A stretch of DNA of 64,000 nucleotides from SHZL01 sp963815185 (GCA_963815185.1 CAWFGC010000002.1:92062-156061), one strand, 5' to 3'. Positions 19,033 through 29,350 are shown, numbered from the stretch's first letter. The notes: generated from the sequence alone by a model not told the origin. A program made the numbers and translations.

Positions 19033-19067
19033 TGCACATTTTTGTGCCGATGCACATAATTGGTGCG
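19033..19067. promoter_or_regulatory. NtrC-type enhancer sites of glnA
   Basis: TGCACA-TAATT-GGTGCG (19051-19067) matches the NtrC consensus TGCACC-N5-GGTGCA with two mismatches. Directly beside it, GCACATTTTTGTGC (19034-19047) is a second dyad of the same type. Both lie about 115-150 bases upstream of the sigma-54 promoter, a usual enhancer distance. A further half-site-like TGTGCACC is at about 19095. Confidence 0.7.
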
Positions 19068-19132
19068 CTCATCATAACATTCCGCACCTTTGTTGTGCAC
19101 CAGCCTCCCATGTCCGCCGTAAGGGATAAGGG

Positions 19133-19930
19133 CTAGAACACAAACCAAAGCAAAACCAGGCCCAGCAACAGCCGATAGACCACAAAGGGAAGCAATCCAA
19201 CGCGTTGCAGCAAGGCAAGAAACGCGGCAATGCATAGCCAGCCCGCCAGCGCAGCGAAAGCCACGGCCATGCCAAACTGCGCCCAGTCGATCGGGGCTTC
19301 GCCAGTAGCGACCCGCCATGCGCCATAGGCGCCGGCACCGCCGATTACCGGAATCGCCAGCAGAAAAGAGAAGCGGGCCGCGGCATCGGGGGAAAAGCCC
19401 AGAAATCGCCCCGCGGTGATGGTAATGCCCGAGCGCGATACACCGGGAACCAGCGCCAGCATCTGCGCCAAACCAATCAACCATGCCGCGCGCAGGTTCA
19501 TCCCGGTCAGGTTGCGCGACTTGCTGCTGGCTGCATCAGCCCACCACAGAACCAGTCCGAAACCAATGGTCGCAATCGCGATCACCCGCACATCCCGCAG
19601 CAAGTGCTCCACCAGATCACGTGCCAATGCGCCAACCACCAATGCAGGGATGCTGGCTAAAATCAGAAACAGCGCCATGGAACGCCGCTGACGGCTGGTT
19701 TCGTCGGGCGCCGCAACGGTGCATGCTTTCACTATGGCCAACAAGTCCTGGCGAAAAAAAACAAAAACGGCAAGCAATGTGCCCAGATGCGTGGCCACAT
19801 CGAAAACCAGGCCCTGGTCCGGCCAGCCCAACGCCTGGCCAGCCAAAATCAAGTGAGCGGAACTTGAAACCGGCAGGAACTCCGTGAGGCCCTGGACCAG
19901 GGCAAGCACGATGATATGAATGAGGGGCAT
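19133..19930 (-). CDS. uppP: Undecaprenyl-diphosphatase UppP
   Basis: UppP (BacA) dephosphorylates undecaprenyl diphosphate so the carrier can be reused for peptidoglycan and other surface polymers. Hydrophobic helices cover the protein. The two signature segments are present: GLTEFLPVSSSAHLIL near the N-terminus and LVPGVSRSGITITAG (PGXSRSXXT) near residue 160. 265 residues is standard. AGGAAAT about 10 bases before the ATG serves as the ribosome-binding site. It is upstream of glnA on the same strand, but the glnA promoter elements lie between them. Confidence 0.96.
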   Translation of the reverse strand: MPLIHIIVLALVQGLTEFLPVSSSAHLILAGQALGWPDQGLVFDVATHLGTLLAVFVFFRQDLLAIVKACTVAAPDETSRQRRSMALFLILASIPALVVGALARDLVEHLLRDVRVIAIATIGFGLVLWWADAASSKSRNLTGMNLRAAWLIGLAQMLALVPGVSRSGITITAGRFLGFSPDAAARFSFLLAIPVIGGAGAYGAWRVATGEAPIDWAQFGMAVAFAALAGWLCIAAFLALLQRVGLLPFVVYRLLLGLVLLWFVF

Positions 19931-20012
19931 GAATATGATTTCCTGTCGGGGTTTTTGCGCGCAGGCAGGTGGGTGTTCTAAATCCTTCCGTTATTCCGGG
20001 CGTGCGTTGTAT

Positions 20013-21125
20013 CTACATGCCGGTGAAACTGATGCGATAAATGGCGTTCGCCTCGTCATCAGAGACCAGCAATGACCCATCCGGCAACTGCAGGATGTCG
20101 TTGGGCCGCCCCCAGGCGCGCTGGCTTTGCAGCCAACCGCTGGCAAAGATTTCGACCCCAACCGCGTTCCCTGCGTCATCGAATCTGACCAGAGCGATGT
20201 CGTATCCCACTTTCTTGCTGCGATTCCAGGAACCGTGCCGGGCTATGAACAATTGTCCCTTGTAGGCGGCAGGAAACATGCCGCCGGTATAAAACGTAAG
20301 GCCCAAAGCGGCCACATGCGCACCCAGCTTGACCGCCGGCGCAATGTATTCGGAGCAGGACTTTCCTGCGCCGTATTCCGGATCAGGCAGGTCACCCTGA
20401 TGGCAATATGGGTAACCGAAATGCTGGCCTGCCCGCCGGGCATGATTCAGTTCATCGGAAGGAATGTCATCGCCCAACAGGTCACGGCCATTGTCGGTAA
20501 ACCACAGTTCGCCCGTTGCGGGATGAAATGCCAGACCGACGCTGTTTCTGACGCCTGATGCAAAGACTTCATCGCCGCCGCCATCGGCATTGATGCGGCG
20601 GATTTGTGCAAAACCCGGTTCATCACAGATATTGCACGGCGCGCCCACCGCCACATACAGGCGCCCGTCGGGGCCGAAACGGAGGTACCGAGCAGCGTGC
20701 CGGGTCTCGTCCGGCAACGCGGCCGTCACCAGTTCCGGTTCTGGCGGCTGCGCGAGCAAGGATTCGATGTTGTCGTAACGCAGAATCCGGTCTACCGCAG
20801 CGACATACAGGGAGCCGTTTCTGAACTCCAGCCCGGAGGGCCTGTTGAGCCCACGGTCGATCAGGAAAATGCGGTCCGCGACCTGATCGCCGTCCGTATC
20901 CACCAGTGCATCAACTTTACCCGCGCTGCCCAAACCCGCAAAAACGGTACCATGCTCACCCAGCGCCAGTTCGCGGGGACCGTCTACCCCTTTGGCATAA
21001 AGGGCAATCGCAAAGCCCGGTGGAAGCTTCACCTGTTGCAATCGTGTTTCAATGTCGCCCGCTTCGCCGCCGTTTGACATCAACAGGGCCGCAAAAACGA
21101 GCGCCATCTTCGCTGCCTGACGCAT
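20013..21125 (-). CDS. Exported sorbosone/glucose dehydrogenase-like beta-propeller protein
   Basis: It has a signal peptide (MALVFAALLMSNGGEAG) and then six-bladed propeller sequence typical of the PQQ-dependent GSDH family: LPPGFAIALYAKGVDGPRELA, GLNRPSGLEF, LRFGPDGRLYVAVGAPCN, GVRNSVGLAFHPATGELWFT, DELNHARRAGQHFGYPYC, IARHGSWNRSKKVGYDI and PNDILQLPDGSLLVSDD. The His near the start and the paired Cys residues are compatible with the family. It is probably periplasmic; sugar substrate and PQQ use are not proven. 370 residues is usual. uppP follows 82 bases downstream. Confidence 0.85.
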   Translation of the reverse strand: MRQAAKMALVFAALLMSNGGEAGDIETRLQQVKLPPGFAIALYAKGVDGPRELALGEHGTVFAGLGSAGKVDALVDTDGDQVADRIFLIDRGLNRPSGLEFRNGSLYVAAVDRILRYDNIESLLAQPPEPELVTAALPDETRHAARYLRFGPDGRLYVAVGAPCNICDEPGFAQIRRINADGGGDEVFASGVRNSVGLAFHPATGELWFTDNGRDLLGDDIPSDELNHARRAGQHFGYPYCHQGDLPDPEYGAGKSCSEYIAPAVKLGAHVAALGLTFYTGGMFPAAYKGQLFIARHGSWNRSKKVGYDIALVRFDDAGNAVGVEIFASGWLQSQRAWGRPNDILQLPDGSLLVSDDEANAIYRISFTGM

Positions 21126-21450
21126 ACCGTTTACCTGACTGAATCGACCAGCACATCATGCCACAAATGTGTCTCGCTTCCCTCGGCAATTGCTCCTGCA
21201 TTGCCCTACTACTGTCCATCCCTGGACATATGCTCCCGCCTTCTGCTCCTAAGAGTGCATAACCGACATTTGGTATCTTTACGCCACAGCCGTAGAATCT
21301 GTGCCGCAAACAGCAGGAGTAGACTACGCTGGGCGCAGGGGCGCGAACGGGGAATTTCGCCCCGGACTGACGGTCAGACAAGGCCTGTCTTCTTTACTTT
21401 ATTGCCGGATACTCCATACGGGAACGGTATTGCACACATCGCGCGTCAAA
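21126..21450. other. Divergent intergenic region
   Basis: This gap separates the propeller gene (minus) from the lipoprotein gene (plus). Open frames across it lack protein-like sequence. No tRNA, clear terminator or strong promoter pair was recognised; it presumably holds the two divergent promoters. Confidence 0.5.
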
Positions 21451-23385
21451 TTGAACATCCACCGGCGATCGCCCGCCACCTGCGCGCTGGTGGTTGTGAT
21501 ATTCATCGTCTGTAGCTTGCTGGCCGGATGCGCAGGAATGGCGCGGGGAACGAAAACTCCCGTATACAAGGAAAATGCAGCAGCGACGCCCGCCGCCAAC
21601 ATCAAACCCCGCCCCGAAGCACTGATTGTCATCCGTTATCCAGCCATCATCAGTGCCGAAGCTGAGCATCCGTTCTACCAGGCCTTCGGCAATAACGCGA
21701 TTGGCGGAACGATTCCGATCGAGGTCAAGATCAGAACCGACACTACGCGGGTGGCACAAGCCATAATTGCGAAAACCAACTACTACGCAATGAGCCTTTA
21801 CCGCGAGCTCCAGGCGGCGCTGCCGGAGCACATGGTGCTGCTGTCACCCCATATGATCGTGTGGGACCGGGAAAATGGCTTGCACAGCCGCCCCATGCTG
21901 GCTTCCGAACAGATTCCCAGCGTTCTTACTATCGACTTTAACATTTACTCCTACCCCGATATCCGCAAGATCATGGATGCACCGCCGCTCACGTTTGGAG
22001 ACATCGTGACGCCGTTGTTCGTGGTGCACAGCAATCGCTGGTTGAGACCTGCAACGCACGGATTGCTGTTGTCCAGCGAACCCCTGCTGCAAACCTCCTG
22101 GCGGCTGTCGTCAGAACAGGCCAATGAGCAATTTCGGAACATGTTGCATTACCCCGGCAACAGTTATCAAAGAACGCTTGATTTCATCACCTTTCTCAGT
22201 ACGCGCGATCCGCCCCCGCTTTCTGTACCGCAAAAGGATATCGGGGATTCCCAAAACCAGGTGCAGGCAGTGGAAGTTTACCCACTGGAAAAAGTGCAGA
22301 TGAATCCCGAATGGATTGCCGATCTGAACAAGAATTCCACTGTCGACCCGTTTGCCGAAAGTTTCGTCAAAGGCGCAGCCCAGCGGGTGCTCAAACTGCT
22401 TGGTTCCGTCGATCAGGAGCGTGCCCTGTTTTTTGCCCGGCAGTCAGCTCTGCAGCGCTTTGACCCCGAACTCGCTGCCGTATTCATGACCGGTTCCCAG
22501 GATGAAAGCGTGCGCGCCCGTTTACAACTTGCGGAGGCCTTGATCGAGGCCGAAAAGACCTTCTTGTCCGGTCAGTCCCAAAGCGTCTTCCAGGGCACCT
22601 ATAACGGAGATTACGGCAAGAAAATGCGCCAGATGATCCAGGCAGAGTTCGGAATGCTTGAGGAGAAGCGCAGACAATCGCGCATACAAAACGTGACAAC
22701 GGCCTTGACAGTAGCGATGCTGGCCGGATCCGTTTATGGCACTTCCGTGTCCGGCTCAGTCATTGCCTCTGCTCTGCAGAGCATCACGCCGGTCTTTGTG
22801 CTGGGTTCGATCTGGTCGGTCAGGGAGAATGTGAAAGCGCGGGCCAAATCTCGCACCATTACGGAAAAATTCATGGCCTTGATGGCGCCCGACCTGGACC
22901 AGCAAATTGGCGTGCAGGTGGAATGGATGGAATCCAAAGAGAAAATTACCGCCCGGGGATTTGCCGAGTTTCGCGACAAGACCACCGCACTGTACCAGGC
23001 CCGGGTCAGGTCCATGAACACGACCGTCGAGGATCACTGTGTGTTCCGGCACCCGTCAGTCGCAGCGTCCGGACGTTGGTTTGGACAATGTGCAAATGGT
23101 TTGGCGACGGGCAGAGGTTACGGACTGGCAGAGGATGAGGCCGGCAATACCGTTGAGTATCTTGGCGAGGCGGCGTCAGGTATGGCGTCCGGGGTCGGCG
23201 GTATGATCGTTCAGTTGAAGGGACAAACGGGTCCTGTCTATTACGAGGGTGAATTCAACCTGGGCTTACCGGACGGCGTCGTCGACGTCGAGAAATCCGG
23301 CGAAAAGGCCAGCCTGCAACGGTTCAAAGCCGGTGTCGAAGTGGGAAAGGCCGCGGAAAATCAATGGAAAAGGCTGAAATTTTGA
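21451..23385 (+). CDS. Large lipoprotein with C-terminal MORN-like region
   Basis: I do not recognise a named family. The TTG at 21451 gives a clean lipoprotein signal (RRSPATCALVVVIFIVCSLLAGC) with the Cys at about residue 27; the open frame reaches back to 21301, but that part does not look coding. The mature protein has a long mixed domain, a hydrophobic stretch near residues 425-465 (TALTVAMLAGSVYGTSVSG and SITPVFVLGSIWSV), and a C-terminal Gly/Tyr-rich part (GRWFGQCANGLATGRGYGLA, VYYEGEFNLGLPDGVV) resembling MORN repeats. It overlaps the next gene by 22 bases, so the two are probably co-translated. It is likely an outer-membrane or periplasmic anchor. Confidence 0.7.
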   Translation: MNIHRRSPATCALVVVIFIVCSLLAGCAGMARGTKTPVYKENAAATPAANIKPRPEALIVIRYPAIISAEAEHPFYQAFGNNAIGGTIPIEVKIRTDTTRVAQAIIAKTNYYAMSLYRELQAALPEHMVLLSPHMIVWDRENGLHSRPMLASEQIPSVLTIDFNIYSYPDIRKIMDAPPLTFGDIVTPLFVVHSNRWLRPATHGLLLSSEPLLQTSWRLSSEQANEQFRNMLHYPGNSYQRTLDFITFLSTRDPPPLSVPQKDIGDSQNQVQAVEVYPLEKVQMNPEWIADLNKNSTVDPFAESFVKGAAQRVLKLLGSVDQERALFFARQSALQRFDPELAAVFMTGSQDESVRARLQLAEALIEAEKTFLSGQSQSVFQGTYNGDYGKKMRQMIQAEFGMLEEKRRQSRIQNVTTALTVAMLAGSVYGTSVSGSVIASALQSITPVFVLGSIWSVRENVKARAKSRTITEKFMALMAPDLDQQIGVQVEWMESKEKITARGFAEFRDKTTALYQARVRSMNTTVEDHCVFRHPSVAASGRWFGQCANGLATGRGYGLAEDEAGNTVEYLGEAASGMASGVGGMIVQLKGQTGPVYYEGEFNLGLPDGVVDVEKSGEKASLQRFKAGVEVGKAAENQWKRLKF

Positions 23386-24200
23386 GCACTGACGCCGCTT
23401 TGCAGCACGCTGCCGGACCCGTGCCGGCGAAGCTACTCTGCCTGAGCTGCTTGTTACTGCTTTGCCTCGCTTCTGCACGAGGCGACTTGAGTCTTGCCGC
23501 TCTTGATGACCTTTCAATCGCGGACCAATACCGTCAGCTCAACTTGATACTGATGGTGTCCGAGGGCATCGAACCGGCCTTTCTTGCGCAATTGCTGCCC
23601 CAGGCAACAGCGGAGGCGAACGCTGTACCTGAATCCGTGCCGCGACTGGAGCTCGATGACTTCCAGACCCCGCTGAACCGCATCGTCGATCAGCGCGCCA
23701 TGATTACCAAAGCGGCCCACCTGTTCCGCTTTGCGCTCAACAACAGGGCAGACATCATGCTGGCCCTGACGGATATGGCGGCCGCCAACCCCGAGCAGGT
23801 GGCGCAGGTCGACCTCATCCAGTTGGCCGAAGATGCCATCATTGTCCGTTCCGCTTTGGCGGGCAGCATCGAATATCTGGCCAAGCAGGGTGATCCGGCC
23901 ATGGCGGATAACCTCGACATCTACCAAAACCGCACCCTGTACCTGAGAAATGTGATGGAGTACTGGAAATTTGGCCAGGAGCTGGATGCGATAACCGAAG
24001 ACGCGATGGCAGATACCGGCGGAAAAATGGCTGCCTACCAACGCATGCTCGAAGCCGAGCCCAATCTGATGGGCTTCACTGAGCACCTGCAGGCCGTCGA
24101 GGAGATTTACAAGAAAACAAACGGACTCAAGGTCAATCCACGCGACCTGGAGAGCAAAGAACTGATCGACCAGGAGTCCCAGGTTCTGCAAAAGCATTAA
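23364..24200 (+). CDS. Exported helical protein, unknown function
   Basis: This 278-residue protein has a Leu-rich signal peptide (CLSCLLLLCLASARG, ending near residue 40) and a mostly alpha-helical mature part without recognised motif (DQYRQLNLILMVSEGIEP, IDQESQVLQKH). It begins inside the last 22 bases of the lipoprotein gene, which points to a functional pair. It is probably periplasmic. The function cannot be named. Confidence 0.65.
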   Translation: MEKAEILSTDAALQHAAGPVPAKLLCLSCLLLLCLASARGDLSLAALDDLSIADQYRQLNLILMVSEGIEPAFLAQLLPQATAEANAVPESVPRLELDDFQTPLNRIVDQRAMITKAAHLFRFALNNRADIMLALTDMAAANPEQVAQVDLIQLAEDAIIVRSALAGSIEYLAKQGDPAMADNLDIYQNRTLYLRNVMEYWKFGQELDAITEDAMADTGGKMAAYQRMLEAEPNLMGFTEHLQAVEEIYKKTNGLKVNPRDLESKELIDQESQVLQKH

Positions 24201-24339
24201 GGCGCCATCGGCGCAGTTTGCAGCCTGCCGCCATGATTTTTCTGCCGCCCATCTGAGCACTCAATTTCAAATCTTAGCCTGCATTTGCAGGTAAAATGGG
24301 ATGTTAAGATTATTGGCTGTCCATCTGCCGCATCAAGCA

Positions 24340-24960
24340 TGATCAGAAAAGGACTGAAACCGCGTATTTCCATCGGTATTGACCTGCCGGGCAGGCGCGG
24401 CGGTTTGCGGCGGGTCTTTCCTTTCCGCCGCTCCGTGCCGGCCATCGCATTGCTGGCCCTGATGGATGCCATCTTCCTTATTCCCGCAGTGGCGGCATTT
24501 CACCAGGCCAGTGCCGAATGGAACAAGCTCGATTCCCTGTTCGACCTGGTGGGGGCGCTGTTCCTGAGCGGCTGGCTTATGGGCTGGTCGACCGCCCTGC
24601 TGCTGATGAGCGGTACTCTGCTCATGCTGATGTTTGGCCGCGAAGTGATCCGGGCACGCGCCGGTACGGTCGAGATCTTGATCGGTCTGCCGCTGCTGGG
24701 CGTCGCCGCCCGGTACGATGCAGCCAGAATGCGCAATCTGCGCAGCGAACAAGCCGCTTCCCAAGTCCGGGAAATCGTGGCGGGGTGCGCACATGGCATT
24801 TGATTACGGCGCCAATACCGTGGCTTTCGGTTCGGACATCGATGCTGCAATGACTGCGCAACTGACACGCGCCATCCAAAGCGCAACCGGTATCGAAATC
24901 CGCCAGGGAAATGCCCTGGCGGCGGAAATCCAGGAGGAATGGGAGCCCGCTGCGGAGGCG
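24340..24960 (+). CDS. Membrane protein with FDYG-type C-terminal module (frameshifted)
   Basis: The ATG at 24340 starts RKGLKPRISIGIDLPGRRGG, followed by two membrane helices (VPAIALLALMDAIFLIPAVA and LLLMSGTLLMLMFG) and RYDAARMRNLRSEQ. A one-base shift near 24765 moves the frame; the next frame continues with GAHMAFDYGANTVAFGSD and AMTAQLTRAIQSATG, which is the expected continuation (an RNLR...FDYG...FG module). It may end near 24960, or it may be fused to the DUF6498 part, because a second shift in the GGG at about 24966 would join them. Function unknown. Confidence 0.5.
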
Positions 24961-25589
24961 ATGCCCGGGCCACTACCAAGCGCCGCACCGCGAGGATCCG
25001 CCCATCGCCTGGACTTCGCCTTCGTCGCTGGCGCTGATTCTTGCCAACCTGGTCCCGGTAGTGGGCGCGGCATTTTTTGGCTGGCAACTGAGCGACGTCA
25101 TCGTGCTTTACTGGGCCGAGAGTGCGGTGGTCGGGTTTTTCAACCTGTGCAAGATGGCGGTCATCGGTCGTTGGACGGTCTTGTTGGCCGGGCCGTTTTT
25201 CATCGGCCATTTTGGCGCTTTCATGGCCGTCCACTTCCTGTTTATCTACACGCTTTTCATTCAGGGACTGGGTCCTGGTATGAGTTCAGGCGGCGATCTC
25301 AAGCAGGTTGCACAGCTATTCCTCGATCTGTGGCCGGCCCTGCTTGCGCTATTTCTCAGCCACGGCTATTCCTTCTTCACAAATTTCATTGGGCGCCAGG
25401 AATATCGCCAACGCGATCTCAGAACTCAGATGGCCGAGCCGTACACGCGCATTGTTTTCATGCAGCTGGCGCTGATCTTCGGCGGCTGGGCTGGTGCTCT
25501 TGCTGGGACAACCTGAAGCCGTTTTGCTGCTTGTCATCGGCGTGAAGATCTATCTCGACATGAGAGCCCATACCAAACAACATCGGTAG
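24961..25589 (+). CDS. DUF6498-type membrane protein (frameshifted)
   Basis: It is a multi-helix membrane protein: SSLALILANLVPVVGAAFFG, DVIVLYWAESAVVGFFNLCK, PFFIGHFGAFMAVHFLFIY and LALFLSHGYSFFTNFIG are the conserved DUF6498 segments. The frame ends early at 25516; removing one G from the GGG near 25507 restores WLVLLLGQPEAVLLLVIG and runs to the TAG at 25589. An ATG at 24961 with purine-rich sequence upstream would be a good start if the GGG at 24966 also has one G too many; otherwise this is the C-terminal half of the preceding protein. It is convergent with the next gene. Function unknown. Confidence 0.6.
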
Positions 25590-25597
25590 CCTGCATG

Positions 25598-26837
25598 TTA
25601 GGGCTGATCGCCCTCCAGGCGCTTGAGTTCGTCTATTTTCAGGGTGCCGGGTTCGATATCACTGGCTGCGGCCGGGTTAGCCGACTCACCACTTGTCAAA
25701 CCGGGCGCCGCCGGCCCGGGCCCATGCAGAACTGCACTATCCATATTCTTCAGGTCATCGATGTCCAGCGTGCCTGCCAACGTCTCCGCTTGCGTCTCCG
25801 GGGCGGGCGGATTCATCCGGGCGCTGCTCAGCCGGAGATTGTTGCGCTTCGGAAGTCGAGGGGGAGCCACTCGCCTGCTCCGCGGATGGCTGATCGGAAG
25901 CCTCGCCTGGCGCCGGGTTCATACCTTGCAGCAAGGCCAGTTCGCTCAGCGCCAGGCTGCCCGGAGGTGCTTCAGCTTCGGCTTTAGCTTCAGCTGCAGC
26001 GCTCGCACCTGCCGTTCCGTCATCGTTTGCGGCTGATTCATCCGATTCACCGGCCTCGATGGCTTTGGTCTGTGGCGTTGCCGCTCCCGGCTGGCCGGCC
26101 TTACCCTGCAGAAAGCTCAGCGCGTTTTCAGATACGCCGGCGGTGCTGACGGCTTCCGTTTCCCTGTGCTGCGCCTCATACGATTCTGAATTGCGCGCCG
26201 CATCTGCCTGGCTTTGGCCAGCCGCAGAACTCTTTCCGGCGCTGCCGTTCTTACCCTGCCTGCTGCCGGCAGCACCCTCGCTGCCGGACTGCTGGCCGCC
26301 CGCTTGAGCGTTCGGCTTGCCCTCCGCATCGGCATAGGCCGCGGCCTCCCGCTGCTGGTACTTTTGCAACTGTTCCGCCCAGGCTTCGCGTTCCTGGCTG
26401 CGAAGTTTTGCATCGGTTTGCGCTGCGGCACTGGGCTCGTAGGGATAGTCGCTGACGTCTTCGCCAGGCTTCCACTGACGGCTGGCGATGATCATGTCCC
26501 GCAACTGCTCCTTGATGTGTTCGCGCGACGCTTCTGGTAGTTGATCGATCTTTTCCGTGCCCGCCTGGGAAGAATAGATCATGTCCGCGCGTGGCTGTTC
26601 GCGATAACGCTGGTCGCGCAACTCCATGCGTGTGCGATAATTTTCCTCGCTTTCATCAACCTGCTTGCTCGTATCTTCCGCCTGCTTGTCCGCATCTTCT
26701 CCGTTACCGGGCGCCTGCTGTGCAAGCACGCCGGCGCAGGCCAGAATCGTCATCAGAAATACTACGCAAAGGCGCACCCATCCGCGCCCATGCCGGAAAA
26801 CCACGGCAGGTATTGCAGAATTCCTTCTGTCGGTCAT
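25598..26837 (-). CDS. Exported low-complexity protein (frameshifted)
   Basis: The start at 26837 gives a signal peptide (GWVRLCVVFLMTILACAGVLAQ). The mature chain is rich in Ala, Gln, Glu and Gly and probably largely disordered. Short repeated hydrophobic motifs appear: ENALSFLQGKAG, LSELALLQGM, and after the frameshift GTLDIDDLKNM and GTLKIDELKRLEG. A one-base shift near 25810 separates the last two from the rest. It is the last gene of the minus-strand VWA/FHA/kinase operon. The repeated motifs look like linear binding sites along a flexible tether. No family is recognised. Confidence 0.6.
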
Positions 26838-26895
26838 GAGTCTTCCACTGGAGCCGCAGGCGACCCGCCGAGCCTGGTTGGGTAAGCGAGACGCC

Positions 26896-29334
26896 TCATT
26901 GCTTTTCCACCCGTCGCACCAGGCGGAAACCGGTGAAATCGTTGCGATCGCCGTTCTTGAGGTTGAAGCGTGCACTCAGACGGGACTCCTTCGTGCCGGT
27001 AAACCAGGACCCACCACGGGTCATATGGGAACTACACATGCCGCGCGTCCATGCGCTGCCATCCGCGGGTGCCTCCAGGTAAGAAAGATTCATGCAATCC
27101 AGCGTCCATTCAGCGACATTGCCAATGACGTCATACAGTCCGAATGCATTGGCTTGATAAGAGCCTGCCGGCGTGGTCGCAAGGGCGGTGCCGTCCCCGC
27201 AGTCGCGGTGCCGCCAGTCGAAGCTGGTTTCATTGCCGGCGATATTGGCATAACGGCAGATGCCTGCTGCGTTGCCACCGAGCCAATCACTCTCCTCACC
27301 GGCACGGGCCACATACTCCCATTCGCTTTCGCTCGGCAAGGAGTAGGCTTGACCGGTCCGGGTGCTGATCCAGCCAGCATACTGTACCGCATCATTCCAT
27401 GACACCATCATCACCGGATGGGTTCCCCGGCCCCAGCCATTGTCAGCCGGGTGCGTGTCACACGCGCCGTCGGCCACACAGGCATCCCATTGCGCCATCG
27501 TAATTTCATAGACACTGACCGCAAACGGTTCCGCAATGATCACCCTGTGGCGGGGCTTTTCAATGCTGATGGCCAAGGCCGAGGTATCCGCCGAACCTTG
27601 CCAGAATGCCCCGGCGGGTACGACCACCATCAGCGGACAGTCGCTGCAGTCCTGGAACGTCTTGCCCGTACGCAGCGTCAGGCTGTCAATGGCTTGCTGC
27701 GCTTCCCCGACATGACGCCCATCCGGAAAATCACCGATATAGGACCGGTACGCTGCAATCGTGTGCTGCTTTGCGGCAACTTCGAAACTCGCCCTGTCAT
27801 TGATCTCATATTGCAGCTTTTGCCGCAAATCGCGCGCCTCACCGATATGCGCACCGCCAGGCTGGGCGGAAATATACTCATCCAGCGCCGCCAGGGTTCC
27901 GGCTGCCTTCGCGCTCTCCCAGGCAAGATCGTCCGCGCGAATTTTGGCATCGCGTTCGCGGGCAAGCCGGGCCTCTTCCTGATTGAATTCCTCAATTTTG
28001 GCCAGGGCTTCGGTTGCATGCCGGCCGTCGGGGAACGCCGCCAGGTGCGCTTCGTAGCCGGCTTTGGTGTTTTCGGCCACCACCTGCTCCCAGGCCTTGT
28101 CCTCCAGTTGATCGATATGTTCCTGTGCCTGCTGGATATGCGCGGAGTGCGGAAAATCCTCGATGAAGGCACGGTAACCCACCACCGCGTCGGCCTCCAG
28201 GGCCTGATGCCATCGCTCCGTTTCCTGTGCTGAAGTCGCGTCACTTTCAGACGTCTGGCGGGAAACGGACTCACTCTCATTGGGCCGTTGGGAGAGCAGA
28301 TACACCCCGATACCGGTGACGGCGACAAGGATGCTGCCGAGTAAGATTACGGGCAGCCACTGGCGGCCTTCGGGGACAGACCGAATGCCGGGTTCGGATA
28401 CTCCTTCATCTTCCCTCGCCGACAAGTGGGTCAACCGAGCCCGCCACTCACGCACGCTCTGTGGCCGCGCCGCTGGCTCAAGAGCCAGGCCGCGCGTAAT
28501 CAGCGTGACAATTTCCCGCCGTGCCTGGGTCTCGCCGGCTGCCGTGGCGATGGACGGTAAGGGGTCGGGCTCATGGGCCTGCACAGCCGCCCACCGCTGC
28601 ATTGCCGTCGGCGGTGCGACGCCGGTGACACATTGGTAAAGCGTTGCCGCCAAGCCGTAAATGTCGGTCCAGGGGCCGGTTTTGCGATCGGTTTTGCCAT
28701 CGGATTTGCCATCAGTTTTGAATTACTCGATGGCCGCGTAGGCTTCACCGCTGCAGCCGCTTGACGCCATCGGCGTTTCGTCCGAATGGGCAGCGGCTGC
28801 GCCACAACCCAGCAATATCGCACCTCCCGCTTCGGGAACATGGATGAATTCCGGGCCGATTTCCCGGTGAATGATCCCCTGCCCATGTAAGTAATCGAGA
28901 GCATCCATAACCGCCAGTGCAATCGCCATCAGCTCCTGGGCGCCGGGCGCCGGGCCGTCGCGAAGTATCGCAGCAAGCGATTTGCCCGCCACCCACGGCA
29001 TGACCAGATAGGCGCTCCCGTTGGCCTTGAACCAGCGGGAAATTCTGGCAATTCCAGGATGATTGAAGGTGGCGGCCCGTGCTCCGTCTGCGAGGAAGCG
29101 GGCGACGCTTATCGACAGCTCGTTGGCCGCTTGCTCGTCCTGTGCCGACAGGCTGCCGTCTGCGCGGCGCGTAACCCGGCCCCCAGGCACGTGCTCGCAC
29201 AGTATAAACGGGCTGCCTGTCAGGGTATCCGTCACACGGTAGGTGATGGCCGATGCGCCGACCAGAATCACATCGTCCACGGTGAAGCGATCAAGCACGA
29301 ATCCCCGGGAAAGAGCCATGGATATGTCTGTCAT
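26896..29334 (-). CDS. Transmembrane pseudokinase with FGE-sulfatase-like domain (in-frame stop)
   Basis: The N-terminal part resembles a Hanks-type Ser/Thr kinase (IARISRWFKANGSAYLVMPW, ALDYLHGQGIIHREIGPEFI), but the catalytic HRDxKxxN is HREIGPEF and the DFG motif is replaced by LLGCGAA, so it should be inactive. At 28723-28725 an in-frame TAA follows YAAIE; the same frame continues with TGPWTDIYGLAATLYQCVTG, the normal kinase sequence. A membrane helix (WLPVILLGSILVAVTGIGVY) leads to repeats of the SHIQQA/DGRH type and a C-terminal FGE-sulfatase domain (VPAGAFWQGS, SEWEYVARAG, VIGNVAEWT, FTGFRLVRR). The FGE catalytic Cys after RGGSW is not present. Likely product: about 812 residues, kinase fold inside and FGE fold outside. 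Confidence 0.75.
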
Positions 29335-29350
29335 GATGGCTGGCCGCCGG

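Noticed and set aside
19008..19484. 158-codon open frame on the minus strand
   Set aside because: Out-of-frame shadow of uppP running into the glnA control region.
26896..29334. Active PpkA-type kinase of a type VI secretion system
   Set aside because: Catalytic residues are absent and no T6SS structural gene is in the window.
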